Shown piece after piece: positions 44,967 to 47,015 of a stretch of DNA of 47,015 bases (its first letter is position 1; the number at the start of each line of letters is the position of its first letter). A program made the position numbers and the translations under genes. The notes under the pieces are model-generated. The model was not told the DNA's origin and made no database searches. It worked only from the letters and a program-made list of their open reading frames with translations. Source of the stretch: Megasphaera geminata F0357 (lineage in GTDB: Bacteria > Bacillota > Negativicutes > Veillonellales > Megasphaeraceae). The stretch covers positions 1-47,015 of the forward strand of contig NZ_JH417569.1 of the NCBI RefSeq assembly GCF_000239275.1, given 5' to 3'.

Positions 44967-45566
44967 ATGCATTTAAGTACCATGACTGCGTTATCTATCG
45001 CCTGCTTCGGTGACAGTCTTACGTACGGCTATCCTTACGGGCCGACCGCAAGCTGGGTGAAAGAGGCCGGAGAAAAATTGGGGATTGCCGCGGTTAATGA
45101 AGGTATATGCGGCCAAACAAGCGCGGACATCCTTGCCCGTCTCTATCGGGCATTATCCTGTGAAAAAGCGGATATATATGTTTTCTGTGGCGGTACTAAC
45201 GATATTCTCCGTGATCTTGCCCCGGATGAAATAACGGGCAATGTACGGGCTGCCCGGGAGGCTGTCGGCACGGCGGGAAAACTCTTTGTTGCGGCATCGC
45301 CGCTGCCGCTTACACCGGACAGCATCGCCTGCGGCTGGCAGAGTGCCGCTGCAGCGGCACGGCATGATACGGCGTTATGTGCATATCGGACGGAACTGGC
45401 AGCTTTTGCCGGAGTGAATACTGTGTCGTTCATTGATTTTTATGAGTCTTTTGCGGCGATGCAGGATCATCGGCTCTATTATACGGACGGTGTGCATCCG
45501 AATCGCCGCGGCTATGAGATAATGGCCGCGACGGCGCTGAACGTGTTGCGGGACCTGGTAAGGTAA
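44967..45566 (+). CDS. SGNH/GDSL-type hydrolase
   Basis: Lipase/esterase-like hydrolase of 199 residues, SGNH family. The catalytic Ser is in block I CFGDSLTYG, block II Gly in NEGICGQTS, block III Asn in FCGGTNDI, and block V Asp-His in YTDGVHPNRRGYEIMA. No signal peptide is present, so it is cytoplasmic and could act as thioesterase or deacetylase; the substrate is unknown. The start is taken as ATG 44967 close after AAAAAGGAGCG; ATG 44982 is an alternative. It may be cotranscribed with the ECF genes. Confidence 0.87.
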   Translation: MHLSTMTALSIACFGDSLTYGYPYGPTASWVKEAGEKLGIAAVNEGICGQTSADILARLYRALSCEKADIYVFCGGTNDILRDLAPDEITGNVRAAREAVGTAGKLFVAASPLPLTPDSIACGWQSAAAAARHDTALCAYRTELAAFAGVNTVSFIDFYESFAAMQDHRLYYTDGVHPNRRGYEIMAATALNVLRDLVR

Positions 45567-45573
45567 ATCCGAT

Positions 45574-45602
45574 TTGACGATGAGAAGGCTTCTTTATATA
45601 AT
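45574..45602 (+). promoter_or_regulatory. Promoter of tyrS
   Basis: TTGACG (45574-45579), 17-base spacer, TATAAT (45597-45602), 31 bases before the tyrS start. The short leader has no room for a T-box, so tyrS is not T-box controlled here. Confidence 0.85.
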
Positions 45603-45633
45603 AAATTTACATATATAAAAAGGAGAGAGAGCC

Positions 45634-46965
45634 ATGAATATTATTGATGAATTGTCTTGGCGCGACGCGATCAACCAAATAACTGACGAAGCCGGATTAC
45701 GCAGGCTGACGGAGAAAAAGAGCGTATCCCTGTATTGCGGCGTTGATCCGACCGGTGACAGCATGCATATCGGACACTTGATCCCCTTTATGATGTTAAA
45801 GCGCTTTCAGCTGGCAGGACATCATCCGTATATTATCATCGGCGGCGGTACGGGCGTTATCGGGGATCCGAGCGGCCGTAAAACGGAACGGCAGCTCCAG
45901 ACGGTGGAACAGATTCATGCCAACGCGGAAAAATTGAAGAAACAGTTTATCCGCCTTTTTGGCGAAGATACGAATATTACGATTGTCAATAACTATGACT
46001 GGCTGTCCCGGATAGACCTTCTCGACTTTCTCCGCGATTACGGCAAACTTTTCAGTGTCAATGTCATGCTTGCTAAAGATGTTGTTTCCAGCCGTCTGGA
46101 AGGGGGCATCTCCTTTACGGAATTTTCCTATCAGATTCTTCAGTCTATCGATTATCATCATCTTTTGAAGAACTATGATGTACAGCTTCAGGTTGGCGGT
46201 GCCGACCAGTGGGGCAATATCACGTCGGGTATCGATATGATTCATAAGATCGAAGGCGCCGAACAGGAAGCGTACGGACTGACCATCCCGCTCATGCTTA
46301 AAGCGGACGGCACGAAGTTCGGCAAGACCGCCGGCGGTGCGATCTGGCTCGATCCGGAAAAGACATCGCCTTTTGAATTCTATCAATTCTGGCTCAATCA
46401 GGAAGATGCCGATGTCGTCCGGTACCTTAAATACTTTACCTTCCTCAATCAGGACGAAATTGCCGCACTTGCCGAAGCCGTACGGGAAGAACCGGAAAAG
46501 CGCCTGGCTCAACGCCGTCTTGCCGAAGAGGTCACGGCATTCGTACACGGCGATACGGCATTGAAAGAAGCGGAAAATATTACGGAAGCCCTTTATCACG
46601 GCGACATCGCCGACCTGAGCAAACGCGAGCTGGAACAGGCTTTCGGCAAGATGCCCACCGTTACGGTCGGTGCGGAAGCAAAGAACATCATCGACTGGCT
46701 CGTCGACGCGACGATTTACCGGTCGAAACGGCAGGCCCGTGAAGATGTGCAGAACGGAGCGGTTTCAGTAAACGGCATAAAGGTGACGGAACTGAACGCC
46801 GTCGTTACGCCTCACAAGAACTCGGACGGCCGATATGTCATCATCCGCCGGGGCAAGAAAAAATACACGCTTGCAAAAGTGGAGAAATGTGGACTACCTC
46901 GGCGTAGAAGACTCGACGTACGCGAGCGCGAGAAAAAATACATGCGTGAAAGAGCGGAGAAATAG
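45634..46965 (+). CDS. tyrS: Tyrosyl-tRNA synthetase
   Basis: Class I synthetase that charges tRNA-Tyr. It has YCGVDPTGDSMHIGHLIP with the HIGH motif (residues 45-48), GGGTGVIGDPSG, VQLQVGGADQWGNI and KFGKT, the KMSKS-equivalent loop. A C-terminal S4 domain is present (SKRQAREDVQNGAVSVNG). Normal TyrS proteins end shortly after the S4 domain, at RRGKKKY plus a few residues. This one continues for about 26 very basic residues (GLPRRRRLDVREREKKYMRE), possibly the result of a shift or lost stop near 46885. The ATG follows AAGGAGAGAGAGCC. Confidence 0.95.
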   Translation: MNIIDELSWRDAINQITDEAGLRRLTEKKSVSLYCGVDPTGDSMHIGHLIPFMMLKRFQLAGHHPYIIIGGGTGVIGDPSGRKTERQLQTVEQIHANAEKLKKQFIRLFGEDTNITIVNNYDWLSRIDLLDFLRDYGKLFSVNVMLAKDVVSSRLEGGISFTEFSYQILQSIDYHHLLKNYDVQLQVGGADQWGNITSGIDMIHKIEGAEQEAYGLTIPLMLKADGTKFGKTAGGAIWLDPEKTSPFEFYQFWLNQEDADVVRYLKYFTFLNQDEIAALAEAVREEPEKRLAQRRLAEEVTAFVHGDTALKEAENITEALYHGDIADLSKRELEQAFGKMPTVTVGAEAKNIIDWLVDATIYRSKRQAREDVQNGAVSVNGIKVTELNAVVTPHKNSDGRYVIIRRGKKKYTLAKVEKCGLPRRRRLDVREREKKYMRERAEK

Positions 46966-46968
46966 TGC

Positions 46969-47014
46969 TTGACAGATTCATGTTTTTGTAGGTTTGTCAA
47001 ACATATGTTACACT
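46969..47014 (+). promoter_or_regulatory. Possible promoter/operator at the window edge
   Basis: TTGACA (46969-46974) and TGTCAA (46995-47000) form an inverted pair. TTGTAG with a 17-base spacer to TACACT (47009-47014) could be a promoter for a gene beyond the window. Weak evidence because the sequence ends here. Confidence 0.25.
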
Positions 47015-47015
47015 T

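Noticed and set aside
45567-45633. T-box leader for tyrS
   Set aside because: Only 67 bases separate it from the previous gene, a promoter fills half of them, and no T-box motif is present.

Overview
The window looks like chromosome of a Gram-negative-type (diderm) Firmicute of the class Negativicutes, probably near Megasphaera, Anaeroglobus or Dialister. This is inferred from two things. Gene order and regulation are Firmicute-like: lspA-rluD-pyrR, yceD-rpmF, ruvCAB-DUF2905-spoIID-queA-tgt-yajC-secDF, SAM-I and T-box leaders, and strong AGGAGG ribosome sites. Yet there are outer-membrane functions: an LptD/OstA-like barrel protein and ExbB-ExbD-TonB. No phage, insertion sequence, CRISPR array or rRNA was seen. 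The only RNA gene recognised is tRNA-Ser(GCT).

Layout. 0.2-2.9 kb: an NhaC-type antiporter, then a MetQ lipoprotein (minus strand) under a SAM-I riboswitch. 3.4-8.2 kb: amidohydrolase, ferredoxin, lspA-rluD-pyrR, alpha/beta hydrolase. 8.2-9.6 kb (minus): tRNA-Ser and a thiamine-binding protein overlapping thiM. 9.7-13 kb: a secreted repeat protein, an LptD-like protein and RseC. 13.1-14.7 kb (minus): a GDT1-type cation exporter and an anchored protein of unknown function. 14.9-17.3 kb: TGS/uridine-kinase-like nucleoside kinase, yceD, rpmF. 17.5-18.2 kb (minus): an orphan OmpR-type response regulator. 18.5-27.4 kb: the long ruv-queA-tgt-sec housekeeping run. 27.5-29.9 kb: SUFU-domain protein, FAD subunit of a molybdenum hydroxylase, and YqeC. 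30.6-39.2 kb: an iron-uptake block with exbB-exbD-tonB, then FTR1, P19, a DUF2318 membrane protein, two FtsX-type permeases, an ATPase and an FMN-binding lipoprotein. 39.3-40.4 kb (minus): a second MetQ with its own SAM-I riboswitch. 40.5-41.3 kb: RhaD-like aldolase. 41.6-44.9 kb: an ECF transporter behind a T-box leader whose specifier reads TGG (Trp). 45.0-47.0 kb: SGNH hydrolase and tyrS.

Two points matter most to a reader. First, at least ten genes carry a single-base frameshift (nhaC, thiM, the repeat protein, the nucleoside kinase, the response regulator, ruvB, spoIID, queA, tonB, ecfT). Adding or removing one base restores the expected family sequence in every case, and several of these genes are core functions, so sequencing or assembly error is much likelier than decay. 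Coordinates here span the whole repaired gene. Second, the most interesting biology is the Trp T-box ECF transporter, whose apparent TrpP-like substrate component is fused to an ATPase, and the joined TonB/FTR1-P19 iron block that ends in an FMN-binding lipoprotein.
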